From Thermogemmatispora aurantia (lineage in GTDB: Bacteria > Chloroflexota > Ktedonobacteria > Ktedonobacterales > Ktedonobacteraceae): a stretch of DNA of 64,000 nt. Location of the stretch: the NCBI RefSeq assembly GCF_008974285.1, contig NZ_BKZV01000001.1:481319-545318 (forward strand), written 5' to 3'. The notes under the pieces were generated by a model. It had not been told where the DNA came from. It saw only the letters and a list, made by a program, of their open reading frames with translations, and searched no databases. The translations under genes were made by a program, and so were the position numbers. Below, in pieces: positions 8,302 to 17,197 of the stretch (the first letter of the stretch is position 1; the number at the start of each line of letters is the position of its first letter).

Positions 8302-9465
8302 ATGACTGTTCAGCAGGAAAAGAACCCAATCCCCGTTCCCCAGGTTGAGCCACGGGCTCCGATCCCTAAGCAGAATCTCCGTATTCCCGGCCCCACTGTG
8401 GTGCCGGATGAGATCCTGGCAGAGATGGCCCGCCCGATGATCAACCACCGCGGGCCGGAATTCGCCGCTATTCTGCGCCGTGTCACCGCACGGCTGCAAT
8501 ACTTTTTCCAGACGCGCTCTCCCGTTTTGACATATCCCGCCTCCGGTACAGGCGGGCAGGAAAGCGCTATTGTTAATCTGTTCTCCCCGGGCGACCATGT
8601 GGTGGCGATTACCATCGGCTCCTTCGGCAATCGCTTCGCACGTATCGCCGAGACCTACGGGCTGCAGGTGAGCCGCATCGAGTTCCCCTGGGGCGAGGGG
8701 GCCGACCCAGATGTGGTAGAGAGCCGCCTGAAGACGCTGCCCCCCTACCGCGGAGTGCTGGTTACCCATAATGAGACGTCAACGGGGGTGACCAACGATA
8801 TTCAGACGCTGGCCTCCCTGATCAGGCGTCACAATCCCGATGCCCTGATCGCTGTGGACGCTGTTAGCTCTCTGGGCTGCATCCCGCTAGAAATGGATCT
8901 GTGGGACCTCGATGTCGTCTTTACGGGTTCGCAGAAGGGCTGGATGTCTCCCCCAGGGGTGATGATGATTGCCGCCAGCGAACGCGCCTGGCAGGCCAAT
9001 AAGAGCGCCAAACTACCGCGCTTTTACTTTGATTGGGCCAGCTCGCGCAAGAGACTGGAGGCCGGTCAGCACCCTACGACGCCGGCGGTTTCGGTCTTCT
9101 ATGCCCTCGATCGCGCTCTGGAGCTGATGCTGGAAGAAGGACGCGAGGCGATCTTTGAGCGCCACCGCCGCGCCGGTGAATACGTACGCCGCCGCGCTCG
9201 CGAGATGGGCCTCGAATTGTTCGCCAATCCACGCTACGCTTCGAATACGGTGACAGCGGTCCGCTTGCCAGAGGGCTTCAATACCAAGGCTTTCATGAAG
9301 GCTCTGCGCGAGCAGGATGGCGTCGTTCTGGGGGGCGGCCAGGAGCACCTGGAGGGTAAGATTTTCCGCGTCGGCCATCTGGGCTACTTCCGTGAGGAGG
9401 ATCTGGCCGAGGCTATGGATAAGGTGGAGCAGCGCCTGCGCTCTTTCGGCTTTACGGGCCGTTGA
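8302..9465 (+). CDS. Class V aminotransferase (serine-pyruvate/alanine-glyoxylate type), probable serine-pathway enzyme
   Basis: 387-residue PLP enzyme of the AgxT/SgaA group. IPGPTVVPDEILAEMARPMI and the substrate-loop region near NHRGPEF are family hallmarks. YPASGTGGQESAIVNLFSPG binds the cofactor phosphate, VDAVSSLG carries the Asp that holds the pyridine nitrogen, and the PLP lysine lies in TGSQKGWMSPPG. The ATG at 8302 is taken because a purine-rich AGGAAGAAGAGG precedes it; an in-frame GTG lies at 8296. serA begins 29 bases downstream, and no serC-type gene is present in the window. The inference is that this enzyme supplies the phosphoserine aminotransferase step, as related enzymes beside serA are thought to do in other thermophiles. 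A glyoxylate aminotransferase role is the alternative. Confidence 0.85.
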   Translation: MTVQQEKNPIPVPQVEPRAPIPKQNLRIPGPTVVPDEILAEMARPMINHRGPEFAAILRRVTARLQYFFQTRSPVLTYPASGTGGQESAIVNLFSPGDHVVAITIGSFGNRFARIAETYGLQVSRIEFPWGEGADPDVVESRLKTLPPYRGVLVTHNETSTGVTNDIQTLASLIRRHNPDALIAVDAVSSLGCIPLEMDLWDLDVVFTGSQKGWMSPPGVMMIAASERAWQANKSAKLPRFYFDWASSRKRLEAGQHPTTPAVSVFYALDRALELMLEEGREAIFERHRRAGEYVRRRAREMGLELFANPRYASNTVTAVRLPEGFNTKAFMKALREQDGVVLGGGQEHLEGKIFRVGHLGYFREEDLAEAMDKVEQRLRSFGFTGR

Positions 9466-9494
9466 ACGCCGCTGCAGGAAGGGGGAGCAAGGCT

Positions 9495-11219
9495 ATGGTG
9501 ATGGCTGAGGATAGACAGCCTGCGCCGCCTGCGCCAACAGAGACCGTAAAGATTTTGATTGCTGATCGCGTGGCTCAGGAGGGCATCGATTTTCTACGCA
9601 CCCATCTGCCAGAGGCCACGATCGATGTGCGTACGGGCCTCTCTCCCGCTGAGCTATGCTCGATCATTGGCGATTATGCCGCCCTCGTCGTGCGCAGCGA
9701 GACGCAAGTGACGCGCGAGGTGCTCGCCGCTGGCAAGCGCCTGAAGATTGTCGCACGCGCCGGGGTGGGCGTGGATAATATCGATTTAGAGACAGCGACA
9801 CGCCTCGGCATCATGGTGGTGAATTCCCCCCTGGGCAACGTGGTCGCTGCTGCCGAGCATACAATCGCGATGTTACTGGCCCTGGCGCGCCATATTCCCG
9901 CTGCCGACCGTAGTATGAAGTCCGGTAAGTGGGAGAAGAGCCGCTTTCTGGGCAGCGAGGTCCGCAATAAAGTGCTCGGTATTATTGGCCTGGGAAAGGT
10001 CGGTAGCGAGGTAGCAAAGCGCGCTCGCGGCCTGGAGATGGAGGTGATCGCTTTCGATCCCTATGTCTCGGCAGAGCAGGCCAGTAAGCTGGGCGTGCAG
10101 ATGACGAACCTCGAGGATCTGCTGCGTCGCTCCGACTTCGTCACGCTCCATACTTCGCTGACCACTGGCCCCTCCGGGACGCGCGGTCTGATCGGCGCTC
10201 GTGAGCTGAGCCTGATGAAGCCCAGCGCTCGCTTGATTAACTGCGCACGTGGCGGCCTCATCGACGAGGAGGCCTTGTTGCAGGCGCTCAAAGAGCAGCG
10301 CCTGGCCGGGGCCGCGCTCGACGTGTTCAGTCAGGAGCCGATTCGCGATCACGCTCTGCTACGGGAGCTGGTCAGTCATGAGCAGGTAGTGGCTACTCCT
10401 CACCTGGGGGCCTCGACTGAGGAGGCTCAGGTCGGCGTGGCTCTCGACGTGGCTGAGCAGATTGTGACCGTCCTACGCGGTGGCTTCCCTCGCGCCGCGG
10501 TCAACGCCCCGCTCATCCTGCCTGAGACACTGAAGGTCCTCCAGCCCTATATGACGCTGTTGGAGAAAATGGGGCGCCTCTATACCCAGCTCCAGCCAGG
10601 CCCGCTCCATCGCATCGAGCTGTCTTACAGTGGCGAGATTACCGCCTACGATCTGCGTCCGCTCCAGGCTGCTCTCATTAAGGGCCTGCTGGAACCTATC
10701 TCAGACGCCCATGTCAACATGATCAATGCTCCTCTGCTAGCGAAGCAACGCGGCCTGGAGATCACGGAGCAGAAGTCGCCTACGGCAAGCGAGTTTGCTA
10801 ACCTGGTGACGCTGCGTGTGCTCGATGTCAATGGCCGGGCCTCCTTCGCAGGTCAGGGCGAGAGCGAGGCTGAGCACGTCGAGTTGCTCAGTGGTACAGT
10901 CATGCACGGGGAGCCGCGTATTGTGCGGGTCGGTCGCTACTGGACGGAGTTTGTGCCCGAGGGGTACATTCTCTTCTGCCGCAATCCCGATCAACCTGGC
11001 ATGATCGGACGCGTGGGCACCATCCTGGGCAAGGCCGGCGTCAATATCCGCCATATGGATGTCGGACCAATCGAGCGCGCTCCGCGTCCGCGTCACCCCG
11101 GCGCCCAACCCGACATCGCTCTGATGATTATCTCAGTCGATGATCCGATCCCCGACTGGGCCCTCGAAGAGATCCGCGCCTCGGGCGATATCTTCGGCTT
11201 GACGGTGGTCAACCTCTGA
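9495..11219 (+). CDS. serA: D-3-phosphoglycerate dehydrogenase (long form, ACT domain)
   Basis: 574 residues. Oxidises 3-phosphoglycerate with NAD in the first step of serine synthesis. The catalytic region is intact: IVARAGVGVDNIDLETATR, the Rossmann motif GIIGLGKVGSEVA with an Asp (FDP) for NAD, LMKPSARLINCARGGLIDE, and the His of VATPHLGASTEEAQ. After about residue 320 come the intervening (ASB) domain and a C-terminal ACT domain beginning near ILFCRNPDQPGMIGRVGTIL, the site of serine feedback in long-form SerA. The start at 9495 has GAAGGGGGAG upstream; the frame is open to 9462, overlapping the aminotransferase stop. An intrinsic terminator follows at 11288. Confidence 0.95.
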   Translation: MVMAEDRQPAPPAPTETVKILIADRVAQEGIDFLRTHLPEATIDVRTGLSPAELCSIIGDYAALVVRSETQVTREVLAAGKRLKIVARAGVGVDNIDLETATRLGIMVVNSPLGNVVAAAEHTIAMLLALARHIPAADRSMKSGKWEKSRFLGSEVRNKVLGIIGLGKVGSEVAKRARGLEMEVIAFDPYVSAEQASKLGVQMTNLEDLLRRSDFVTLHTSLTTGPSGTRGLIGARELSLMKPSARLINCARGGLIDEEALLQALKEQRLAGAALDVFSQEPIRDHALLRELVSHEQVVATPHLGASTEEAQVGVALDVAEQIVTVLRGGFPRAAVNAPLILPETLKVLQPYMTLLEKMGRLYTQLQPGPLHRIELSYSGEITAYDLRPLQAALIKGLLEPISDAHVNMINAPLLAKQRGLEITEQKSPTASEFANLVTLRVLDVNGRASFAGQGESEAEHVELLSGTVMHGEPRIVRVGRYWTEFVPEGYILFCRNPDQPGMIGRVGTILGKAGVNIRHMDVGPIERAPRPRHPGAQPDIALMIISVDDPIPDWALEEIRASGDIFGLTVVNL

Positions 11220-11287
11220 GGAGTAACGCCTAGCGATGGACATTGGGCTTGCTTGCTTGCCTGGATACGCAAGCCCAGGCACCAAAG

Positions 11288-11346
11288 GGCAGTCCTTCCC
11301 CGCCTCGGCTAGAGCTTTAGATGCGGGAAGGGACTGCCTTCCTTTT
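11288..11346 (+). terminator. Intrinsic terminator after serA
   Basis: GGCAGTCCTTCCCCGC (11288-11303) pairs with GCGGGAAGGGACTGCC (11323-11338), 15 of 16 positions, and is followed by a pyrimidine tract TTCCTTTT. It sits between convergent genes. Confidence 0.75.
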
Positions 11347-11374
11347 CTCCCTCTCCAGGTCTATGCCCTTCAGC

Positions 11375-12067
11375 TCATTGGACTTTGAGCAGTTGGTGCT
11401 CGGTCCCCTCACCCTGGCGCGAGTGCTCTTGCAGAAAGCGCTGCTTGAGCTGACGCTGCAGCAGGCGGCTTATGGCCAGCGAGAGCGCCATGAGGGCTAC
11501 TAAGATCAGACAGGCCGGCAGCGTATACTGCTGGACCAGAGCAACCCCCCAACGCCAATGCTTTCCAAGAACCATGCCGAGGCGAATGATCACCACACAC
11601 CAGAGCAGGGAGCCGAGAAACATGGCCAGGAGGAAGCGCCGATAACTCAGGCGCGATATGCCCGCCAGAAAGCAGGCAAAGGGACGAACATAAGGAGTGA
11701 TCCGCGAGAGGAAGATCATCCAGGCCCCCGCACGCTGAAACCAACCCTCTGCCACATTCGCTTTGCCCTCATCAATACGCAGGAATTTCATTAGCCGCAC
11801 CAGCGCTGGACGCCCTCCCCATTCGCCGATCCAATAGGCCAAGCAGGCCCCCACACAGCTCCCCAACAGTGCAGCCCCGGCCAATGGCCAGAAATCCAGA
11901 TGGCCGAGCGTCACCAGCGCTCCAGTGAGTAGCAAAAGCGTACTGTTGATGACCGGAATTCCGCAGCTTTCTAAAAAGAGAAATAGGGCTACAATACTAT
12001 AAATAACTATTGGATGAGCTTTGAAAAGAATATTGTCAAGCAGGAACTGGATCAGTGTCTCTAGCAT
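11375..12067 (-). CDS. DedA-family (VTT/SNARE-associated) membrane protein
   Basis: 230 residues with five to six hydrophobic helices. FLESCGIPVINSTLLLLTGA matches the N-terminal DedA motif with its conserved Glu and GxP. SRITPYVRPFACFLAGIS carries the RxxPxxR signature of the re-entrant region. DedA proteins are inner-membrane transporters or scramblases linked to lipid-carrier recycling, membrane potential and drug resistance. The C-terminal 30 residues are charged and cytosolic. Start ATG at 12067 has AAGGA six bases upstream. It is transcribed towards serA with the terminator between them. Not part of an obvious operon. Confidence 0.9.
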   Translation of the reverse strand: MLETLIQFLLDNILFKAHPIVIYSIVALFLFLESCGIPVINSTLLLLTGALVTLGHLDFWPLAGAALLGSCVGACLAYWIGEWGGRPALVRLMKFLRIDEGKANVAEGWFQRAGAWMIFLSRITPYVRPFACFLAGISRLSYRRFLLAMFLGSLLWCVVIIRLGMVLGKHWRWGVALVQQYTLPACLILVALMALSLAISRLLQRQLKQRFLQEHSRQGEGTEHQLLKVQ

Positions 12068-12704
12068 GTTGTTCCTTTCCGCTTAGACCAAACCATGCCA
12101 GCCAGCTAGCCAGTCATGTATCCAATGGCAGGAAGCTTCCCTCTGTTTTTCTCTCTTCTTCCTGAAGAGTATACAACAGAAGGAGCTATTACTGACCTAT
12201 CGTGAAATGGTCCCAACCATGTCTCAAGCCAGATCTTCATGTGCCCTTTTTACTCCACCCATAAGACGAGTGGGCCATCGATAGAGTTGCAAGCGCTGGC
12301 CCGAAGCGGTGAGCAATCTTGCTCTGCAACAAAGTTGGTCTGGCAACGTATCATCTAAGCGAATGGCCTTCTTCGACGCAAGGGGAGCGCGTAGCAGGTC
12401 TCGTGGGGAGATTCCATCGTCAAGTCTAAGCCAGTGCCTCTGCCTGCGCCTCGCCCATCTGCGCTCGTTGGAGCAGCTTTGGCAAGGGGAAGAGCAGGGA
12501 ACCCAGCGGTTTGAACACCAGCGGCCCGGACACCACGCAGTAGTGAGGTCCTCCTGCCTGCTTCGTTCTTCTTTCTTTCTTTCTTTTTTGTCTTTTTGTC
12601 GGACCTGACTGCTCGCTGTCTTGCTAAGCTATTACTGCGATCGACCAGGCATCCAATACTTTGACAATTCCGCTCTGAAGAGAAAGAAAGGAGTTCACTG
12701 ATAC
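12068..12704. other. Divergent intergenic region dedA / MFS (637 bases)
   Basis: No credible gene. On the minus strand a TATACT at about 12165-12170 may serve dedA. A polypyrimidine stretch lies at 12565-12600, TTGACA stands at 12661-12666 too close to the MFS start codon to be a normal -35, and AAAGGAG at 12688-12694 is the MFS ribosome site. Confidence 0.45.
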
Positions 12705-14069
12705 ATGACCGCCGTCACCCCGGCCTCTAGAGGTCAACGCCTACGACGGCCTACACGCGCCGAGGCACGCTTTGCTCTGGCTGTTTTGTTAATGGTTAAT
12801 ATGCTTAACTACGCCGATCGCTATATTCTACCGGCGATTCTCCCCCGCGTCCAGCACGATCTGCAGATCAGCGATTTCGAGGCCGGCCTTCTGAATTCAG
12901 CCTTCTTGCTCGTCTACGGACTGACCACCTTGCCGTTGGGGATCTGGGCCGACCGCACGCTACGCAAGAACATCGTCAGTCTCTGTGTCGGCATCTGGAG
13001 CCTCGCCACTGCTATTACTGGATTGACCCGAAATTTCGTCCAGCTCTTCATCACGCGCTCGGTGCTCGGTATCGGTGAGGCTGGCTATGCGCCCGCTTCG
13101 CTCTCGCTGCTGGGTGACTATTTCCCACGTGCTCAGCGTGGGCGTGTGCTTTCCTACTGGGCGGCAGCAACCCTGATCGGCTCGGCATTGGGCTTTGTGA
13201 TCGGCGGCTTGATCGCCGACACACTCGGCTGGCGCTGGGCTTTCTATGTAGTTGGGCTGCCAGGGCTGGTGGTGGCTTTTCTGGCCTGGCGCCTTTATGA
13301 GCCTGCGCGTGGCTCGTTTGAGGAGGATGAGACTCAGGGACAATCTGAAGCTTCTTCGTCCGCGTTAGTGACTGAGGGCCATGCCAGTCTGAGCGGCGAT
13401 TTCTGGCGCCAGGCCCGAGCCATTTTGCGTATTCCTACCTATTGGGTGCTCCTGGGCGCCCTCATCTGCAGCTTCTTTACCATCGGGGGAACTTCAGCCT
13501 GGCTGCCAACTTACCTCTTTCTGGATTTCCACCTCACTCTGAGCCAGGCCGGGCTGCTGGCGGGTGCCCTCTTGGTTGGGAGCGGTCTGATTGGTACCGT
13601 GCTCGGCGGCCTGCTGGCAGATCGCGCCCAGCGCCGCTTCGCGCAGGGCCGTTTGCTGGTGGCTACGCTGGGCTTCTTGATCGGCGCTCCTCTAGCCCTG
13701 TTAGCCCTCCTCTTTCACCAGCTGCTCCTCTTTATGACAATACTCTTTGTAGCCGGCGTAGCTCTCAACTTCTGTACTGGCCCATTGAATGCTGTAATAC
13801 AGGACGTAGTGCTACCAGAAGTACGCGCCACAGCTCTGGGTCTCGCTCTGCTGCTCGCCCATCTGCTTGGAGATGCCTCAGCTCCTGCTCTGATCGGCTT
13901 GCTGAAGGAACACAGCTCTCTCCACCTTGCTCTGCTCAGTACCGCCCCCAGCGCTCTGCTCCTGGCCGGCTTGATCTGCCTCCTGGGCCTGCGAACGGTA
14001 GCCCGCGATATGCAGCAGATGCAGCACGCTCTGGAGGAGCGCCGCCCACTGGGAGCGGAGACCAGGTAA
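12705..14069 (+). CDS. MFS transporter, spinster-like
   Basis: 454 residues, 12 predicted helices. VNMLNYADRYILPAILPRVQ is the typical first helix of the spinster/hexuronate group (N-Y-x-D-R). GIWADRTLRKNIVSL is the MFS motif A between helices 2 and 3, and SVLGIGEAGYAPASLSLLGDYF is the characteristic helix 4-5 region with the E-A-x-x-P. A charged central loop (about residues 200-225) separates the halves. Spinster-type carriers are proposed to move lipids or sugars outward; the substrate here is unknown. AAAGGAG 10 bases upstream supports the start. The downstream hairpin at 14156 belongs to the tRNA on the other strand. Confidence 0.87.
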   Translation: MTAVTPASRGQRLRRPTRAEARFALAVLLMVNMLNYADRYILPAILPRVQHDLQISDFEAGLLNSAFLLVYGLTTLPLGIWADRTLRKNIVSLCVGIWSLATAITGLTRNFVQLFITRSVLGIGEAGYAPASLSLLGDYFPRAQRGRVLSYWAAATLIGSALGFVIGGLIADTLGWRWAFYVVGLPGLVVAFLAWRLYEPARGSFEEDETQGQSEASSSALVTEGHASLSGDFWRQARAILRIPTYWVLLGALICSFFTIGGTSAWLPTYLFLDFHLTLSQAGLLAGALLVGSGLIGTVLGGLLADRAQRRFAQGRLLVATLGFLIGAPLALLALLFHQLLLFMTILFVAGVALNFCTGPLNAVIQDVVLPEVRATALGLALLLAHLLGDASAPALIGLLKEHSSLHLALLSTAPSALLLAGLICLLGLRTVARDMQQMQHALEERRPLGAETR

Positions 14070-14155
14070 GGACCGCTCACTCCGGGAGTGGCGGGGAGAA
14101 GGAACAGGAATCGGTCACTGAGGAGAACGGGCAGGGGGCAGAAAGCAGAAAAAGG

Positions 14156-14178
14156 AACGCCCCGCAATGCGGGGCGTT
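14156..14178 (-). terminator. Intrinsic terminator of tRNA-Gly
   Basis: Perfect 10-bp stem AACGCCCCGC / GCGGGGCGTT with a 3-base loop, 10 bases beyond the tRNA 3' end on the minus strand and followed there by CCTTTTTC. It may also stop the convergent MFS transcript. Confidence 0.85.
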
Positions 14179-14188
14179 CTCAGAAACC

Positions 14189-14263
14189 TGGAGCGGGCTA
14201 CGGGATTTGAACCCGTGATCTCAACTTTGGGAAAGTTGCATGTTACCGCTACACCAAGCCCGC
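14189..14263 (-). tRNA. tRNA-Gly (anticodon CCC)
   Basis: Full cloverleaf on the minus strand: acceptor GCGGGCT/AGCCCGC, D-arm GTGT/ACAT with an AGCGGTA loop, anticodon stem CAACT/AGTTG with loop TTCCCAA (anticodon CCC), and T-arm ACGGG/CCCGT with loop TTCAAAT. The CCA end is encoded (14191-14189). It reads GGG codons. Confidence 0.97.
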
Positions 14264-14284
14264 CTTTCACTCTTGACGGCATTT

Positions 14285-14313
14285 ATTATAGCCCCCACTC
14301 CCGCAAATGTCAA
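14285..14313 (-). promoter_or_regulatory. Consensus promoter of tRNA-Gly
   Basis: On the minus strand TTGACA (14313-14308) and TATAAT (14290-14285) are exactly 17 bases apart. Transcription should begin about 15 bases before the tRNA. Both hexamers are perfect. Confidence 0.92.
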
Positions 14314-14551
14314 GAGGGCAAGGGGGCATATACTGTCATTTCGCCCCAGGTTGCCGGGAAGCAGCAGCTTCGTTTGTGATATCATGGCGATGGCAATAGC
14401 TTTGACGTCCAGCGGCGCAGCACCGCCCGGCAGGCAAGAGAAGTAACACCGCGTAGGGCGCAAGGCCATCAGTAATAGCGCGAACGAGAGGTTAGTAAGC
14501 GCACGGTCACCAGGGACTTCCTTACAGGAAGCAGCACGAGAGGAGGCAGTC

Positions 14552-15316
14552 ATGGGCTTGCTTTCACGTCTGGCTTTACTGCTGCGCATCCGCAGCAAGG
14601 CCGCCCTTGAGCGAGCGGAGGACCCGGTGCAGGTGCTCGATTATTCCTATCAGAAACAAGTGGAGCAGCTTCAACAGCTTCGCCGCGCCGTCGCCGACGT
14701 GGCTACCAGCGAGAGACGCCTGGAGCTTCAACAAGCAGAGCTGCAGCGCCAGACCGAGCGCTATGAGCAGCAGGCTTTTTATGCACTTCGTACTAATCGT
14801 GAGGATCTGGCACGTTTGATCTTGCAGCGTCGCGAGCTGTTGCTTGATCAGCTCAATAGCTACGAGCAACAGCTTGGGCAGGTGCGCGCGCAAAAGGAGC
14901 AGTTAATTGAGCTGGAGCAGCAATTGAGAATGCGGGTCGAGGCGTTTCGCTCGCAGAAGGAGGTCTTGAAGGCCCGCTATAGCGCCGCTCAGGCCCAGGC
15001 CCGTATCGAGGAGGCCCTCGCAGGACTGAGCACGGAGATGACGGAAATGCGTCTCGCTCTGGAGCGCGCCCAGGAGAAGATCTTGACCGCGGAGGCCCGC
15101 GCCAGCGCTTTGCACTCTCTCCTCGAACAGGGCACGCTGGACAGCCCCCTCTCTCCTCCGCTTCTAACCGCTGGCGGCGATTCCCTCGATCGTGAGCTGG
15201 CACGCCTTGATCAGGACGAGCAAATAGAGCAACAACTCCAGCTTCTTAAGCAGCGGCTCTTGTTAGACAGGCCAACCTCGGAGGGGCAAGGCCATCTCCC
15301 TCCAGCGGAAACGTAA
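14552..15316 (+). CDS. PspA/IM30-family membrane-associated protein
   Basis: 254 residues, almost wholly alpha-helical coiled coil. MGLLSRLALLLRIRSKAALE is the amphipathic N-terminal helix of the family, followed by EDPVQVLDYSYQKQVEQLQQ, the PspA start (normally DPxxxLxxxIxxM). The rest is Glu/Gln/Leu heptads to about residue 200, then a Pro/Ser linker and a short acidic C-terminal helix. PspA/IM30 proteins assemble ESCRT-III-like rods on stressed membranes. The start has AGGAGG at about 14540. No pspBC-type partners are adjacent, and the gene seems monocistronic. Confidence 0.85.
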   Translation: MGLLSRLALLLRIRSKAALERAEDPVQVLDYSYQKQVEQLQQLRRAVADVATSERRLELQQAELQRQTERYEQQAFYALRTNREDLARLILQRRELLLDQLNSYEQQLGQVRAQKEQLIELEQQLRMRVEAFRSQKEVLKARYSAAQAQARIEEALAGLSTEMTEMRLALERAQEKILTAEARASALHSLLEQGTLDSPLSPPLLTAGGDSLDRELARLDQDEQIEQQLQLLKQRLLLDRPTSEGQGHLPPAET

Positions 15317-15556
15317 GTGTCCTCGGCAGGTCCCAGCCTGCTGCTCAGCACTGTAGGTCGCAGCGCAGGTAACCAGGACCCGACCCTCCTCGCGCTTTGG
15401 GGGGAACCTGCCCTGCCTCCTCAACTTCCGAGGTCCTGGCCTTCGTTTCCTCTTCGCTGTGGTCCGCCCGGCCTCATTGCACTGCCGACTGGCCGCCGTC
15501 GCGCTCTTCATTCCAGAAGAGAAACGGCCAAGGGAAGAGGCAACTATTGCTTAGAT

Positions 15557-15907
15557 TTAGCTGCTTTTCTTCTCCTTGGCCTTGCGTGCCTTATAGTAGG
15601 AGCGTGGCTTGGGCCGGCGCGTTGTATCCTCATACGCCGGTGGCGCCGCTTCCTCACGAGCCATCAGATCGACTTCGGAGTGCTCGCCCATTAGCTCCTG
15701 CAGATCGTTATAGATATCGTAATTATCGATGACATCAGGCATGCGCAGCATGTGTCTTAAGACCTGCATCTGCGAGATCTGGGTCCGGTCATACCTGGTG
15801 GGTTCGGCTCGCTTGAGCAGTTTTTCTACCAGGGCAATGCTGTCTTCATGGGCCCCGATGTTGTTCAGGCGCTCATGAATGACCTGCAATTGTTCGTATA
15901 AGTTCAT
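15557..15907 (-). CDS. Small hypothetical protein, acidic N-domain and basic tail
   Basis: 116 residues, not recognised. Residues 1-75 look helical and acidic (LNNIGAHEDSIALVEKLLKR is a likely amphipathic helix pair). The last 30 residues are basic with a Lys/Arg-rich end (KARKAKEKK), suggesting nucleic-acid or ribosome contact, which is only inference. No Cys clusters, membrane segments or signal peptide. The ATG at 15907 is the only start that keeps the whole helical part. It converges with pspA, 240 bases away. Confidence 0.6.
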   Translation of the reverse strand: MNLYEQLQVIHERLNNIGAHEDSIALVEKLLKRAEPTRYDRTQISQMQVLRHMLRMPDVIDNYDIYNDLQELMGEHSEVDLMAREEAAPPAYEDTTRRPKPRSYYKARKAKEKKSS

Positions 15908-16329
15908 GAATGCCTACTCTCTTTCTAGGGTAGCGGCTACCGCTTGCCGTTCATCACCCTCTATTATATGTTACTTGAACAGATTGAGGGGTCATTCATC
16001 TTTCCCAGAGGAGAGAGGAGCGGCTGCCGCCTCTCCCTCCCTACTACCACCTGGTCTACCAGCCGGACGGGATGCCGCCCGCTGAGGGCCAGCGACAAGT
16101 TGAGGCCCCAAGAGCAGGTCACTCGGGGGGTTACGCGACACACCCGCAAAAAGAGCAGAGACGAGGTGCGAGGAAGGAGGAAGAAGATGGGCGCTGAACG
16201 CTCTTCCTTGAGCGTCTTGAGCGGCGCGACGGCGAGCCGCTCGAGTGCGTGGGCTGGAAGCAGGCCTGCGAGGTCCATCTGGAAGCAGCTCACCAGCCCA
16301 TTCATCGATCACTCCTCAGCTACTTATCT
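15908..16329. other. Intergenic region (422 bases)
   Basis: No gene or convincing signal. Short frames on both strands have the composition of shadow reading. The left edge carries the upstream region of the small hypothetical gene. Confidence 0.4.
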
Positions 16330-17190
16330 TTACCGTACCACTACACCACGATGATTCTGGTGATTGCGACGCGCCCGCCAGGCGCGCCGTGGGGGATCAA
16401 CCAGCCAGCTCCAGGCACACTGAGCCACATAGACCCCCAGTGGCAAGCGCGGCGTCGGTACCTCCTGACCGCCAGGCGTAGCCCGCCGTAGGAGAATAGC
16501 TTGACGCAGTTCCTCCGCGCTCTGCCCGGGAAAGAGGGTATAGGCTACGCCGATGTGCTGCCAGAAATGGGCATCGCTGCCACCCACCTCGGCCAGCTGC
16601 CACTCCTGGTTAGCCAGGCGCACCATATGGCGTTGCGAGGCATTGGCTGGCGAGGGATTGTACATTTCCAGGGCATCGATACAGTAGCCTTTGCTGAGCA
16701 ATTCTTCGATCCTGGCCCGACTCAGGCTAGGTACCAGGCGCCCGAAAGGGTGGGGCACGACGACCAGCCCTCCCTGGGCCTTGATTTCATCAATGGCCTC
16801 CTCCGCTGGTCGCTGGGCACGAGGAGGCTTATCCACAAAGAGGCCGAGAAGATGGCCGTCACGCGTGGTAACCTCAACCCCGATTACCAGCTCCAGAGGC
16901 GTCGCTGCCTCCTGGGCGTCTCCGTCTGAACCGAGAGCCTGCTCCCTGGCAAGTAACTCGGCCACGCGCCAGGCTCCCTCCAGATGATCGTGATCGGTAA
17001 TGGCGATGAGACGCAGACCACGACGCCGCGCCTCCTTGATGACCTGGGCCGGACTGGCCCAACCGTCACCAAGGTTCGTATGCATATGAATATCGGCACG
17101 ACTATATCCAGCAGCAGTCATTAAAGTCATGGTGCCGGCTGGGCTCGTCTGATGATCAGAGGCTGTCGCAAAAGAGAGTTCCTTCGTCAC
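16330..17190 (-). CDS. PHP-domain phosphoesterase (TrpH/YciV-like)
   Basis: 286 residues. The PHP metal motifs are clear: DIHMHTNLGDG (HxH at residues 35 and 37), AITDHDHLEG (residues 63-72), a Glu in VIGVEVTT, VVPHPFGR, and ALEMYNPS followed by GGSDAHFWQHIG. Relatives are 5'-nucleotidases of 3',5'-bisphosphates or 5'-3' exoribonucleases acting on short RNA; the exact substrate is unknown. The GTG start at 17190 has AAGGAG 10 bases upstream and lies 7 bases after the stop of the sensor kinase, so the two are probably translated from one message. An ATG at 17130 is an alternative that removes a short non-conserved lead. Confidence 0.85.
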   Translation of the reverse strand: MTKELSFATASDHQTSPAGTMTLMTAAGYSRADIHMHTNLGDGWASPAQVIKEARRRGLRLIAITDHDHLEGAWRVAELLAREQALGSDGDAQEAATPLELVIGVEVTTRDGHLLGLFVDKPPRAQRPAEEAIDEIKAQGGLVVVPHPFGRLVPSLSRARIEELLSKGYCIDALEMYNPSPANASQRHMVRLANQEWQLAEVGGSDAHFWQHIGVAYTLFPGQSAEELRQAILLRRATPGGQEVPTPRLPLGVYVAQCAWSWLVDPPRRAWRARRNHQNHRGVVVR

Positions 17191-17197
17191 CTACAAC

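Noticed and set aside
12309-12608. Possible 99-residue gene between dedA and the MFS gene
   Set aside because: Ser/Arg/Leu-rich with no ribosome site; ends inside a polypyrimidine tract.
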